A stretch of DNA of 64,000 bases from Streptosporangium canum (GTDB taxonomy: Bacteria > Actinomycetota > Actinomycetes > Streptosporangiales > Streptosporangiaceae), in assembly GCF_900113865.1 (NCBI RefSeq), contig NZ_FOQY01000027.1:1-64000 (forward strand), in the 5' to 3' direction. Position numbers and translations under genes: made by a program. Positions 43,861-52,150 of the stretch are shown piece by piece (positions within the stretch are counted from its first letter, which is position 1; each line of letters starts with the position of its first letter). The notes under the pieces are model-generated. The model did not search any database and was not told the origin of the DNA. It was given only the letters and a program-made list of their open reading frames with translations.

Positions 43861-44484
43861 CTACCGCCGCCGGGGCTGCCGCTGGGGCAGGCCGCAGGGA
43901 CGCCAGTCCGGGGCCTGAGCCGCTCTGTCGAGCTCGTCCTGCCAGGAGAGACCACGGCTCAGGTAGAAGCGGAACAGCTCGGCGGTGGCCCGGGCGTCGG
44001 CCAGCGCGGCGTGGGCGTTCGAGAACGGGATCCCCGCGCGTTCGCAGCAGGCGCCGAGAGTCCACTTCCCATCGGGGACGAGGCCGGGGGCGAGCCGCTG
44101 CGTGCACAGGGTCTCGGTCAGCCAGTGGCTGCCGGGAAGGACATTGAGGAAACGCAGGTCGAAGGAGATGTTGTGAGCCACCAGGACCCGCCCGGCGATC
44201 CGCTGCCACACCTCGTCCAGCACCTCCTCGATCACCGGCGCGCCCTCGACCATCGCTTCGGTGATGCCGTGGACGTGGACGGCCCCGGTGCCGCGACGAG
44301 GATCGACCAGCGAGTGCCACTCGTCGACGGTGGTGCCGTCGGTGTCCAGGGAGACAAGCGCGATCTCACAGATCCGGTCCCCCTTGGCCGGTGAGAAGCC
44401 CGTGGTCTCCACGTCGACCACGACATACCCCTGCCTCGCGGACAGGTGGACACTGCGGGCGGGGTCAAGCCCCGAGCTCGTCAT
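43861..44484 (-). CDS. DEDDh 3'-5' exonuclease (DnaQ-like)
   Basis: 207 residues from ATG 44484; GTG 44493 is an alternative. Exo motifs: ExoI 'YVVVDVETTGFSPAKGDRI' (D-x-E), ExoII 'VLVAHNISFDLRFLNVL' (Asp), ExoIII 'SNAHAALADARATAELFRFY' (H-x4-D). The remainder follows oligoribonuclease/DNA polymerase III epsilon folds, but no polymerase or helicase domain is fused. Two-metal hydrolysis of 3' ends in the cytosol. Convergent with the acyl-CoA dehydrogenase gene and divergent from tRNA-Lys. Confidence 0.88.
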   Translation of the reverse strand: MTSSGLDPARSVHLSARQGYVVVDVETTGFSPAKGDRICEIALVSLDTDGTTVDEWHSLVDPRRGTGAVHVHGITEAMVEGAPVIEEVLDEVWQRIAGRVLVAHNISFDLRFLNVLPGSHWLTETLCTQRLAPGLVPDGKWTLGACCERAGIPFSNAHAALADARATAELFRFYLSRGLSWQDELDRAAQAPDWRPCGLPQRQPRRR

Positions 44485-44602
44485 GAGTGCCACTGTATGA
44501 GAGCCGACTCCCCGTTCTGTCAGCTATTGGGTAAACAGGTGATCGCCCACAGGCCTGGCGACGGGCGTTAGTGGACACTATCCTCGGTACGCTGTCTTCA
44601 GC

Positions 44603-44678
44603 GGGGCGTTAGCTCAATGGTTAGAGCTGCGGACTTTTAATCCGTAGGTTCTGGGTTCGAGTCCCAGGCGCCCTACCA
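44603..44678 (+). tRNA. tRNA-Lys (TTT)
   Basis: 73 bases plus encoded CCA. Acceptor GGGGCGT / GCGCCCT (with G-T pairs at both ends); anticodon stem GCGGA / TCCGT with loop CTTTTAA, so TTT; T-arm CTGGG-TTCGAGT-CCCAG. Its 3' half and terminator recur, diverged, at 47825-47926, so it is an island attachment site. Confidence 0.95.
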
Positions 44679-44735
44679 GCAAAAACACCCCCGGAACGAT
44701 CATGTTCCGGGGGTGTTTGCCAACGGCTTTGCCAA
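44634..44735. repeat. Attachment repeat at tRNA-Lys (left copy)
   Basis: From the anticodon loop through the terminator to 'gccaacggctttgccaaca'. It aligns over about 100 bases with 47825-47926 without large gaps. Left boundary of a relic island of 3.19 kb. Confidence 0.8.
44684..44718 (+). terminator. Terminator of tRNA-Lys
   Basis: Stem CACCCCCGGAAC / GTTCCGGGGGTG with a six-base loop and TTT, six bases after CCA. Duplicated with mutations at 47880-47912. Confidence 0.88.
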
Positions 44736-44789
44736 CACGGATGCGAGCGGGCGGCTTTGAGGGCCCGACCTGCACCTATGGCCTGTACG

Positions 44790-44980
44790 TCACAGCGGCT
44801 TGAGGGCGTGAAGCACCCCCAGGAACAGCGCCACCGTTCCGGCGAACGCACCACCGCCGGCGATGAAGCACTGGGAGACGGTTCCTCCGTCGATGGCGAC
44901 GAGGATGCCTTCGTCTCGCCGACGATGACTCCGATGAGCGCGGCGACGAAGATCAGCAGCGCCCTGATCAACAAGGACAT
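44790..44980 (-). pseudogene. Frameshifted small membrane protein
   Basis: From ATG 44980 the frame begins 'MSLLIRALLIFVAALIGVIV', a clear TM helix. It then turns into low-complexity Ser/Pro. The plausible continuation 'FIAGGGAFAGTVALFLGVLH' (second TM, stop at 44790) is in another frame. Joined, they would give a 60-65-residue two-TM protein of a kind common in actinomycetes. A frameshift near 44910 breaks it. Confidence 0.5.
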
Positions 44981-45466
44981 GCCCTGTCTCGGCGTGATCG
45001 ACCTGCCGTTCCACAACTCCCGCTACAGCGCAGCTGAAGGCCACGGGGCGCACTTCAACGACCGGCAGATCCACACCAGCCAGATCGGCGATCTCGGCTC
45101 AGCCGTAGTCGCCATCGGTGACTACGCCATGGGCAGCGACGCCGCCGAGAAGAACCGGTTACGTCTGCCCCTCACTCACGAGCTCGCGGCCCGCGTGCAA
45201 CGGGTCCGGAGTTCGGCTCGGCCGCGGTCGATCTGGCCTGGGTTGCCGAAGGCAGAATCGACGCCAACATCATGCTCGGCAACAAGCCCTGGGACACCGC
45301 CGCCGGAGTCCTCATCGCCCGCGAAGCCGGAGCCGTCGTGGTCGACATGGGCGGCAGCCCGCACGCCATGAACGCCCGAGCCGCGATCGCCGCCAACCCC
45401 AAGATTCTGGCCGACCCGGTCGAGCTCATCGCCGAGGCGGACAGGGACGCCAACCGTAGCGAGTAA
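44978..45466 (+). pseudogene. Inositol monophosphatase-family fragment with frameshift
   Basis: 'VIDLPFHNSRYSAAEGHGAH' and 'GDLGSAVVAIGDYAMGSDAA' match the middle of IMPase-family phosphatases. After 'ARVQRVR' the reading must shift frame near 45208 to continue 'FGSAAVDLAWVAEGRIDANI' and 'NKPWDTAAGVLIAREAGAVV' (W-D-x-A-A-G metal motif) to the stop at 45466. The N-terminal third with the first metal ligands (E-E, D-P-I-D) is absent. A one-base loss explains the shift. Inactive. Confidence 0.75.
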
Positions 45467-45468
45467 TG

Positions 45469-45846
45469 TCACACAGGTGTGTACGGCGTCCAGGTGATGA
45501 CGAACGCGGCAACCAGCAGGAGTGGAAAGACCTGCACCAACGCGATGTCCTTTCGGCGATGCCTCCACGCCACAGCAGCAACCACCAGCAGAATCAAGGC
45601 CACGGCCGCCGATAACGTGTAAGCAACAGCGGAACGAAAATTCATTTCCGCCAGCCATTCGGCGGGAGTCGGGTCTCCCCACCCGTCACACCATACGCTG
45701 GCTCCATCGCAGAGCCTTCCCTTGAGATAAACACTGCTTCGAATCCACCCCGCCGTCAACAGGAGGAGTGCGTCTCCGATCAGAACCACGCCAACAGACG
45801 CGGCTCGCTTAATCGTGGAAACTCCCTCGGCTTCTTGACCCATCAT
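45469..45846 (-). CDS. Hypothetical membrane protein
   Basis: 125 residues with three TM segments: about 16-34 ('VGVVLIGDALLLLTAGW'), 72-95 ('VAYTLSAAVALILLVVAAVA') and 103-120. Between TM1 and TM2 is an outside loop with two Cys ('RLCDGASVWCDGWGDPTP') that may pair. No family recognised. It lies tail-to-tail with the IMPase relic inside the tRNA-Lys island. Codon bias is weaker than in flanking core genes, consistent with acquisition. Confidence 0.55.
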   Translation of the reverse strand: MMGQEAEGVSTIKRAASVGVVLIGDALLLLTAGWIRSSVYLKGRLCDGASVWCDGWGDPTPAEWLAEMNFRSAVAYTLSAAVALILLVVAAVAWRHRRKDIALVQVFPLLLVAAFVITWTPYTPV

Positions 45847-45883
45847 CTTTCGATCCTACGAAAGACATTCCTCCGGCTCCGGG

Positions 45884-46420
45884 ATGATCGCCAAGGGCGT
45901 GCTCGTCACTGCCGGCCTGTCGGTGGCTGGGGTACGGGGCCTGATCATCCCGTCTGCCCTCGACCCGAAACAAGCTGAGCGGACCAGGGCCAGGGGTCAA
46001 GGTCGTTCGTCCGGTGAGGCGCTCCACCTTGCCCCCTGGCTCTACGCCTGCATCATCCGGGGCCTGTCTCCTGGAGTCGCCCTGCAACGGATCGGCGTCG
46101 CCCCTGGCCCTCTGGGCGAGTCCGGATTCGGTGTCGCCGCCTACAGGGGTGGCGGCGGAGCCGTGCTGATCGAATGCGGCTGGGCAGGGATCATCCACGA
46201 CAGGGCCGACCTGTTGTCCGTGGGCACGGTCGCGGCCTCGGTGTCCGCAACCACCGACAACGACGGCTTCGCCTACTGCGTCGACGGTGACCTGATCACC
46301 ACGTTCGACCTGTACTCCTATCCCGACCGGAGCGGCTCCGACCCCGACCGGCTCCAGGCGGATGTCGAAGCCCTGGGCGTGGACGTCGATGGCGAGCTGC
46401 CCGAGTCTCCCAGTGAGCCG
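45884..46420 (+). pseudogene. DUF6461-like protein, 3' end disrupted
   Basis: Residues from 'LAPWLYACIIRGLSPGVALQ' through 'GFGVAAYRGGGGAVLIECGW', 'ISVGTVAASVSATTDNDGF'-like core and 'FDLYSYPDRSGSDPDRLQAD' look like DUF6461 proteins (family recalled from memory). After 'VDVDGELPES' (about 46410) the frame runs antisense to an integrase remnant until 46636, so the original end has been replaced or lies at the junction. The N-terminus is uncertain. A small cytosolic protein of unknown role, possibly non-functional. Confidence 0.5.
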
Positions 46421-46422
46421 TA

Positions 46423-46695
46423 CAGGGGAGCCGTCCGCCCGCTGGAGCGTCTGCCATACGGTGAGCAGTCCGTTGGTGAAGTCGATGTCCTCCCAGCGGA
46501 GCCCGAGGAGTTCACCGCACCGCAGGCCAAGCGTCAACGCGCAGATCCGGAAGGCTTCGAGCCGATCATCTTTGATCACGGCGAGCAGCCGCTTGGCCTC
46601 CTCGACCGTGAGCACTTTGGCCTCCTCCCCGCGTAGGGCCGCAGGCGTGACGAGCGTGGCGACGTTCCGATGCACCAGCTCCTCACGATCGTCAG
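46423..46695 (-). pseudogene. Tyrosine integrase fragment of the tRNA-Lys island
   Basis: Minus-strand frame: 'ELVHRNVATLVTPAALRGEE', 'VLTVEEAKRLLAVIKDDRLE', 'ICALTLGLRCGELLGLRWED'. This is the end of the core-binding domain and the beginning of the catalytic domain with the first Arg. It stops at 'LQRADGSPV' where unrelated sequence begins, so His and Tyr motifs are missing. The neighbourhood of a tRNA-Lys att repeat identifies it as the former integrase of the island. Confidence 0.75.
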
Positions 46696-46926
46696 GCGGC
46701 GGCTGGTCTCTGTGCGGGGTTGGGGGGCGATCGACGGTCCGGGGTTTCGTCCCTGATGACGGTGTGGGCGCGTTCCCCGGCCCCGACACTGACGCGGAGC
46801 TGGATGCCTTCTTCGTTCCGGGATCTTCGAGGTCTCTTGGCTGTGCCTGGTGCCGGTGCCCCAAGCGGGCCGGAGGGGGACAGAAACGCGTTTGACCGAT
46901 GCATAGCCGATGGGGACGATCAAGAG

Positions 46927-47475
46927 GTGCACATCGAGTTCTTGAGATTCTCACCCGACGAGGTAGAGCCGCTCGTCGATTTCCTGACCGAAGAAGAATG
47001 GCCATACCACGCGGGAACGCAGGACCGGGAGACGGTCAGGCGCCGGGCCGCCGAAGGCCTTTATGGCAGCGATGAGACGAGAACGTTCTGGGTGCTCGCA
47101 GACGGCGAGCGCGCGGGGCTGGTCAAGCTACAGGATCTCACCGACGACACTCCCATGTTCGACCTGCGGATACGGCGGGCCTGGCGGGGGCGCGGCATCG
47201 GCACGAAGGCGGTGGCCTGGCTGACCGGCTACCTGTTCACCGAGCTGCCGGACATCATGAGGATCGAGGGCACGACTCGCCAGGACAACCACGCGATGCG
47301 GGCGATCTTCCGCAAGAGCGGCTATGCGAAGGAGTCGCACTATCGAGAGGCGTGGCCGAGTCCGGATGGCACACGCCATGACTCGATCGGCTATGCGATC
47401 CTTCGACGCGACTGGCTTTCCGGGACGGTTACGCCCCCGGACTGGCAGGACGAGCACGGAATTCCAGACAGGTGA
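46927..47475 (+). CDS. GNAT-family N-acetyltransferase
   Basis: 182 residues from GTG 46927 ('VHIEFLRFSPDEVEPLVDFL'), with GAGG near. The acetyl-CoA pyrophosphate loop is 'RRAWRGRGIGTKAVAWLTGY' (R-G-x-G-x-G-T), and 'EGTTRQDNHAMRAIFRKSGY' is the typical RimJ/AAC(6')-like end. Family members acetylate amines of proteins, antibiotics or small molecules. It is the one seemingly intact enzyme of the tRNA-Lys relic island. Substrate unknown. Confidence 0.85.
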   Translation: MHIEFLRFSPDEVEPLVDFLTEEEWPYHAGTQDRETVRRRAAEGLYGSDETRTFWVLADGERAGLVKLQDLTDDTPMFDLRIRRAWRGRGIGTKAVAWLTGYLFTELPDIMRIEGTTRQDNHAMRAIFRKSGYAKESHYREAWPSPDGTRHDSIGYAILRRDWLSGTVTPPDWQDEHGIPDR

Positions 47476-47824
47476 TCGGTCCGGGCCCCTTGACCGCCAC
47501 CTCGTAGGAGCCTTCCGATCGGTAAAGCCCCCGGATGGGCCTGGATCCGTCAGGGCACCCGCCATGACCGCGCGCCGGATCCGTGCCAGAACAGGCGGGG
47601 AACCCCTGTTGCTCACGGGGACTCACGGTCACTGACCCCGCCCTGACCTGCCCCCCGTTTTCCCAGCTCGAAGCATCCTGATCAGTAGATGATTCCCAAG
47701 TTGACAGCGCCTTGGCCGTACAGCCACGACTACAGCCAGGAGGACGAACGAGAGCGGGACTCAGCGAACGTCCACGGACACCGCGTTCCCAGCTCAAAGC
47801 CCCGGACCTCGATCGAATCGACGT
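47476..47824. other. Island end without a supported gene
   Basis: About 350 bases between the GNAT stop and the degenerate tRNA-Lys att copy. A plus-strand frame with 'LAVQPRLQPGGR' near 47710 could be a trace of an integrase C-terminal tail, but the similarity is too short to name. Confidence 0.3.
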
Positions 47825-47926
47825 CTTTCAATCCGTAGGTTCAGGTTCGAGTTTCAGGCGCCTTACCAGCAAGAACACTCCCGGAACAATCATGTTCCGG
47901 GAGCGTTCGCCAACGGCTTCGCCAAG
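47825..47926. repeat. Diverged tRNA-Lys attachment repeat (right copy)
   Basis: Contains 'aatccgtaggtt', 'ggttcgag', 'ggcgcc-taccagca', the terminator stem CTCCCGGAAC / GTTCCGGGAG, and 'cgccaacggctt'. It corresponds to 44634-44735 with about 15 differences, including a lost base in the T-arm. Right boundary of the relic island. Confidence 0.8.
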
Positions 47927-48155
47927 TGGTCCGGCTCACCTTGCGGGAAGCCCGCGGGTCGGCCCGCGTCGGCGACATCGACCGCAGGTCCCTCACCGAC
48001 CTCGGCAACCGTGCCGCGGATCTGAACCGAGTGCCGTGCCGGCGCTACCGGCGTGAAACCCCGCCGAGGAGCTTCACGAGCGACTCATCACAGCCCGCCG
48101 AGCGCCTACATCACGTCGCCCTGAACCACTGGACCGGCTACCGCACCGATCGGAT

Positions 48156-48470
48156 TCAGAAAGACCGCTGAGACCCTTCAGTGGGAACCGTCAACCAGAT
48201 GCCGCCCAGGAAGAACCCGAGCCCTGCCATGATCAGCACCATGGAAAAGTCAGGTGCCCGGTCCATGAGCACTTGGCTCAGTACGATAGAAAACGCAAAC
48301 GTCGACATCAGAATCTGCCCCGCCCCGTACCGGCGAGGGTCAAGACGGTCACGCCCGACGACAGGTAGCCGAGGAAGTCGGCCGGCCAACAGAGCGTAGA
48401 GGCCCAGCGCGGCGTTTCCGCAGCCCATTGTCAACAGGAACGCCTGCCCAATCGCTAACGTCGAGCTCAT
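48156..48470 (-). CDS. Hypothetical small membrane protein
   Basis: 104 residues with three hydrophobic helices (about 4-30, 48-70, 76-96) and a basic loop 'GRDRLDPRRYGAGQILMST' between the first and second. No family recognised. It is the first gene right of the tRNA-Lys island. The stretches on both sides (47927-48155 and 48471-48710) show no other gene. Coding signal is moderate. Confidence 0.55.
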   Translation of the reverse strand: MSSTLAIGQAFLLTMGCGNAALGLYALLAGRLPRLPVVGRDRLDPRRYGAGQILMSTFAFSIVLSQVLMDRAPDFSMVLIMAGLGFFLGGIWLTVPTEGSQRSF

Positions 48471-48710
48471 TCAGACAGCTCCTGGGTCATGTGGCCGAAG
48501 GAACAGATCGGTTTTCCAAGGCCAGTCTGCCGAACTGTTCTTACAGGTATCAAAGCGGCGGCGCACCCCGGCCCTCCGCCCGCCCGCCGTCCGGGCGTTC
48601 GACAGGTTACGAGCGGAGAGTGTGCCGCTGCCCCTCTCTATGATCATCTCCCGGCCAGGCAGGCAGAACAAGACTGTTTCTTCGGCCTGTACAGCTGTCA
48701 GGCTGTAACC

Positions 48711-49397
48711 GTGAACGCTACAGGTAGTGAGGTTTGGGATCCGTTCGGCACTTTGCACAGCGCCCTATGGATCGGAGGTGGCCAATGGGCCGGCAAATCC
48801 ACCGTCGCCAGGCTGCTGGCCACCCGATACGGGCTGACCGCGTACCACTACGACTATCACGACGCGCGTGCACACAATGACCGTCGGATCGCACGTCGAG
48901 CGCGACTTGGCGAGCCCGTCGCAGATCCCGACCCGGACAGCGTCTGGGTGAACACCAGCCCTCAAGAGATGGCTGACGAGACCCTGGCCGGCTTCCCCAC
49001 GCGGTTCGAGTGGGCTCTGGACGACCTGCGCGGCCTGGTATCGGGGCGACCCATCATCGCCGAAGGCTGGGGACTCCGTCCCGAACTGGTCGCCCCCATC
49101 ATCGACTCACCCCGTCGAATGATCGTGATGGTGCCGAGCGAGGGATTCCGTGAGCGTCAGTTCCGCGAGCTGCCCCGTGCCGCCGCCGTCAATCACGCGG
49201 TCAGCGACCCTGATCGAGCACAGCGCAACCGACTCGCCCGAGACCGCCTCGTCGCCGACGAGGCCGTCCGCTCCGCTCGTCGCCTGAGCATACGAGTCCT
49301 TGAGGTTGACGGGCTCGACGATGCGGAGGCCGTGGCAGACATCGTGGTCGACCACTTCAGCTCCTATCTGCCGCTGTCGAACATCTACAGGCCTTGA
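48711..49397 (+). CDS. P-loop kinase-like protein
   Basis: 228 residues from GTG 48711. Walker A 'ALWIGGGQWAGKSTVARLLA' is followed by 'YGLTAYHYDYHDARAHNDRR', a lid-like basic region, and 'RPIIAEGWGLRPELVAPIID' as a Walker-B-like/substrate strand. The overall pattern resembles small nucleoside/nucleotide or aminoglycoside-type kinases (AAA_18/zeta-like). ATP binding is well supported; substrate is unknown. It stands alone with no partner gene. Confidence 0.65.
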   Translation: MNATGSEVWDPFGTLHSALWIGGGQWAGKSTVARLLATRYGLTAYHYDYHDARAHNDRRIARRARLGEPVADPDPDSVWVNTSPQEMADETLAGFPTRFEWALDDLRGLVSGRPIIAEGWGLRPELVAPIIDSPRRMIVMVPSEGFRERQFRELPRAAAVNHAVSDPDRAQRNRLARDRLVADEAVRSARRLSIRVLEVDGLDDAEAVADIVVDHFSSYLPLSNIYRP

Positions 49398-49418
49398 CCA
49401 CGCGGCTGATCGTCGCAC

Positions 49419-49958
49419 TCATGCTGAGCTCCACGGACGCCACCGATGACCCGTCTCAGAGTTGCAGCTCGCATGTAGGACACAGGGCCATCCTGACAGG
49501 AGGGAGACGGGCCGGGTTGCCGAGAGCTTCGGCTGTGAAGCCCGATCCCGAGATCCGCCCTCGGACTCCACCCATGCCATGCCCATGACGTCCCAGTCAG
49601 GGACGATCATCCGAAGCGTTCCGGTGATCCCCGCGGCGCGGACGTCCCGCTCCACGACCTTCAGTGCCTCCTCCAGCGGCACCAGCAGGTCCGGTTCCAG
49701 AGCGAAGGTCGGCCCGAAGCCGATCTCGTCGAGAAGGGCCTCGCCCAGCCGGGCCAGGTCGGCGGCCGTCAACTCGGTAGCGAGACGTTCGAGGAGTTCC
49801 CGCGTGACAGGACTGGGCGCGCCCCACTCCTTCATCAGGCAAGCCAGATCGACGAGGGGGTCGGCGTCGAGACCACCGTCGCGCAACGCTGTGTAGATGC
49901 GGACGCCCAACTCGTCGACGGCCTGGCAGAGCTCATCGGCCTGCTCGTAGGGATGCAT
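49419..49958 (-). CDS. Hypothetical protein, mostly helical
   Basis: 179 residues. Residues 1-130 have strong GC3 bias and an ordered, Leu-rich pattern ('ELLERLATELTAADLARLGE', 'LVPLEEALKVVERDVRAAGI', then 'TLRMIVPDWDVMGMAWVESE'). The last about 45 residues are poorly coding-like and include scattered Cys/Trp, so the natural end may have been lost by a frameshift. No domain recognised. Confidence 0.5.
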   Translation of the reverse strand: MHPYEQADELCQAVDELGVRIYTALRDGGLDADPLVDLACLMKEWGAPSPVTRELLERLATELTAADLARLGEALLDEIGFGPTFALEPDLLVPLEEALKVVERDVRAAGITGTLRMIVPDWDVMGMAWVESEGGSRDRASQPKLSATRPVSLLSGWPCVLHASCNSETGHRWRPWSSA

Positions 49959-50124
49959 AGCGAACCCCGGCGCGCAGACATCGGGCAGGGCCAGTGAGAG
50001 CCGTGTGGGTCAGGCCGGTCCTGGCGTGTGGCAGGACTCCGGACCGCCATCGCACGCACGCCGCGCCGGCCAGGCTCTACTCGCCGGTACGGTACGCGCC
50101 GACGCCTCGCTACGGCGTTTACCA

Positions 50125-50168
50125 GCTCTTCGGTCTTGGGGGAGAATTCACCCTCAAGACCGAAGAGC
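50125..50168. repeat. Long perfect inverted repeat
   Basis: Fourteen-base arms GCTCTTCGGTCTTG / CAAGACCGAAGAGC with a 16-base loop that can pair further (GGG...CCC). No T-run. It lies in a gene-poor stretch (49959-50479). Confidence 0.6.
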
Positions 50169-50254
50169 CTACGTACGCGTCCGTGCGATGGACAAGCTGA
50201 CACCGCTGATGTCATCGGACACGTCTGCTTCGGACACCTGCGAATCGACCGGCC

Positions 50255-50400
50255 GCTCGGCAACACAACGGCCGGTGTGATCGTGATCGCCCACCGCCAC
50301 AGCGCCGGTGAGGTCCGGACACGACTCGTCGCTGACACCACGCTCAACGTGAAAATCTTTGAAGTACCGATCCAAGGGAGTCGGGTGCGTTCGTCAACCC
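50255..50400 (+). pseudogene. Possible transposase C-terminal remnant
   Basis: The frame reads 'TTAGVIVIAHRHSAGEVRTR' then 'LVADTTLNVKIFEVPIQG'. This recalls the small beta-barrel at the end of IS481/rve-type transposases. No catalytic part is present. Weak, motif-level call only. Confidence 0.25.
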
Positions 50401-50479
50401 TTGGCCGATGCTCGCCTGGGCCAAGCCAGCCCGCAGGAGACCAGGCTCGGAAGGATCTGTGCGAGGTCAGGCGCTCTGA

Positions 50480-50878
50480 TCAGCCGCAATGACTCCAAGG
50501 CGAGCCCCATTGCGTGCTGCCGTATATGCCGCCCCAAGCGATGCACTCCCCTCTAGCGGAGACCTTCACCGGGCCGGCGTAAGTGGAGTAATTACCCGAG
50601 TCGGTCAACAAGTTGCCCCCCCTTTTCAAAACCTCGGCGAGGACGAAGGTGCTGTTGGGGCTGTCCTTCCAGGTGACCACGCAGTTGGTGGTGCCGTTGT
50701 ACAGCAGGTAGACGGTGGCCTTGCCCAGGTCGTGCTTGTCGATCACGTGGTAGGAGCCGCCGCCGCAGGCCGCGACTGGCGACGATGCCGCCATCGCCGG
50801 GCTGCCGGCGGCGAAGGTTCCGGCGAGCGCGGCCACAGTGGCGACTGCGAGCGCGGCTCCCTGCTTGAATCTGCGCAC
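50480..50878 (-). CDS. Secreted protein, spore-associated protein A-like
   Basis: 132 residues. The signal peptide 'GAALAVATVAALAGTFAAG' has a cleavage site near 'AMA-AS'. The mature part has four Cys ('ACGGGSYHVIDKHDL', 'TNCVVTWKD', 'RGECIAWGG', 'WSHCG'), likely two disulfides, and the family strand 'ATVYLLYNGTTNCVV'. It resembles SapA of Streptomyces, a small exported protein found with spores. Single gene with its own promoter region (50879-51100). Confidence 0.75.
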   Translation of the reverse strand: MRRFKQGAALAVATVAALAGTFAAGSPAMAASSPVAACGGGSYHVIDKHDLGKATVYLLYNGTTNCVVTWKDSPNSTFVLAEVLKRGGNLLTDSGNYSTYAGPVKVSARGECIAWGGIYGSTQWGSPWSHCG

Positions 50879-51678
50879 AGAAAATCTCCTGAGGGGTGGT
50901 AGTCCGGCGAAGCGCGATCATCTACAGCCGCGTAACCCGCCGGTCGGCAGGCGTCACGGTACGCACACCCCTGTGGTGACGCCATGACAGAAGACGACCG
51001 GGCGGGCCGGATCCGTGGCAGAGGTCGTCGAGCTCCACAGTCTCCGGGCGGCCGCACGTGATCACTTACATGCATGTTATACATTCACGTTATGTACTCG
51101 TCAAGGCTACGTAAAACCTTGTCCTCATTGGCCGTCCTGTCTGTACAAAACATCCGTTCGCGCAGGTGAGACCCACTGATCCCTGCCGTTTGAACCCAGA
51201 GGTGTCGTTCTCCCGTGGGCCCATCTCCCTGGTCGCGATCATCTCTCGCAGAGTCGATCATCAGGGGAGGCCCGGCTCCGGGATGGTGATCGGGTCGGAG
51301 CGCCGGCCGTACCACCACAGTCCACACGATCGCCACGTCATGGCCGGCCGCCGTACGGGATTGGGATTCGAACCGCTCAGGAGCAAGCCGTTGGGCGATC
51401 TGTTCCTTGTCGATGGCCTTCTCGGACGGACCGCCGGTCTTCCCGGCCCCCGGCCGGCGCCGTCAGGAGGTGGACGCACCGTACCGAGGCGGCATTTCCA
51501 GCCACCCGGACAGAGGCCTCGCCTACTGTCGGAGACATGACAGCCGTCCATGACTTGGAAGTCATCGAGTCTTGACTATTGCTCGCTCTGTCGCTGTTTC
51601 CGCCCTGGGGACTTGTCGTTCTCAGGGCAGAGGCAGACACTCGACCAAGGTCCGAGATCCGAAAATCGCGGAGGTCCA
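50879..51678. other. Gene-poor stretch of 800 bases
   Basis: No convincing gene on either strand. An AT-rich island at 51062-51105 contains 'acatgcatgt' (a perfect palindrome) and near repeats 'catgttata' / 'cacgttatg'. It is probably the promoter of the SapA-like gene or of an unseen transcript. Confidence 0.45.
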
Positions 51679-51921
51679 ATGAGCAGGGTTCATTTAGTCA
51701 TCACGGCCGGAATCGCTGCCACTCTGGTGGGACTCTTCATCGGGTTCTCGCCCATCCACCACTCCGACGACAACACATGCGGGAGCGCGTTCGTTCCGGA
51801 CAGCTGGTTCCAGTGCCCGGACGAGCAGAGCAGTCAGCGCCTGCTCGCATTCGTCTTTCTCATTCCCGGAGGCGTTCTACTCGTCAGTGGGCTGCTCAGC
51901 AGGGGGAAAAAGGGCGACTGA
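51679..51921 (+). CDS. Hypothetical two-TM membrane protein
   Basis: 80 residues from ATG 51679 with GGAGG six bases upstream. TM1 is 'LVITAGIAATLVGLFIGF' and TM2 'LLAFVFLIPGGVLLVSGLL'. The outside loop holds two Cys ('DNTCGSAFVPDSWFQCPDEQ') that could form a disulfide. No family recognised. The good ribosome site makes it a likely real gene. Confidence 0.65.
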   Translation: MSRVHLVITAGIAATLVGLFIGFSPIHHSDDNTCGSAFVPDSWFQCPDEQSSQRLLAFVFLIPGGVLLVSGLLSRGKKGD

Positions 51922-52150
51922 GGGGACGGCCAGGGCTATGTCCGGAGCCCCGCGAGCCGGCCGACCTCTTCGAACACGCCGTCGGCGCGAAGACCCGTTC
52001 ATGACCGTCGAAGGCCCTCCCCCGGCGCCGGATCGACGGCTCCCTCTGGCGAAGGCACGTGCCCGCCGGTTCGCAGCGGTTCGCCGAGCGACCGCCTCCC
52101 CCTGATCATCTGAGGTAAAGCCGGGGTAGATCGATAACTATCATCCTGCT

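Noticed and set aside
45884-46636. Single intact 250-residue protein
   Set aside because: The last third is exactly antisense to an integrase fragment with clear motifs, so only the first part is treated as a DUF6461-like remnant.
47825-47875. Possible second tRNA-Lys
   Set aside because: Only the 3' half with mutations in the T-arm, and no 5' half upstream.
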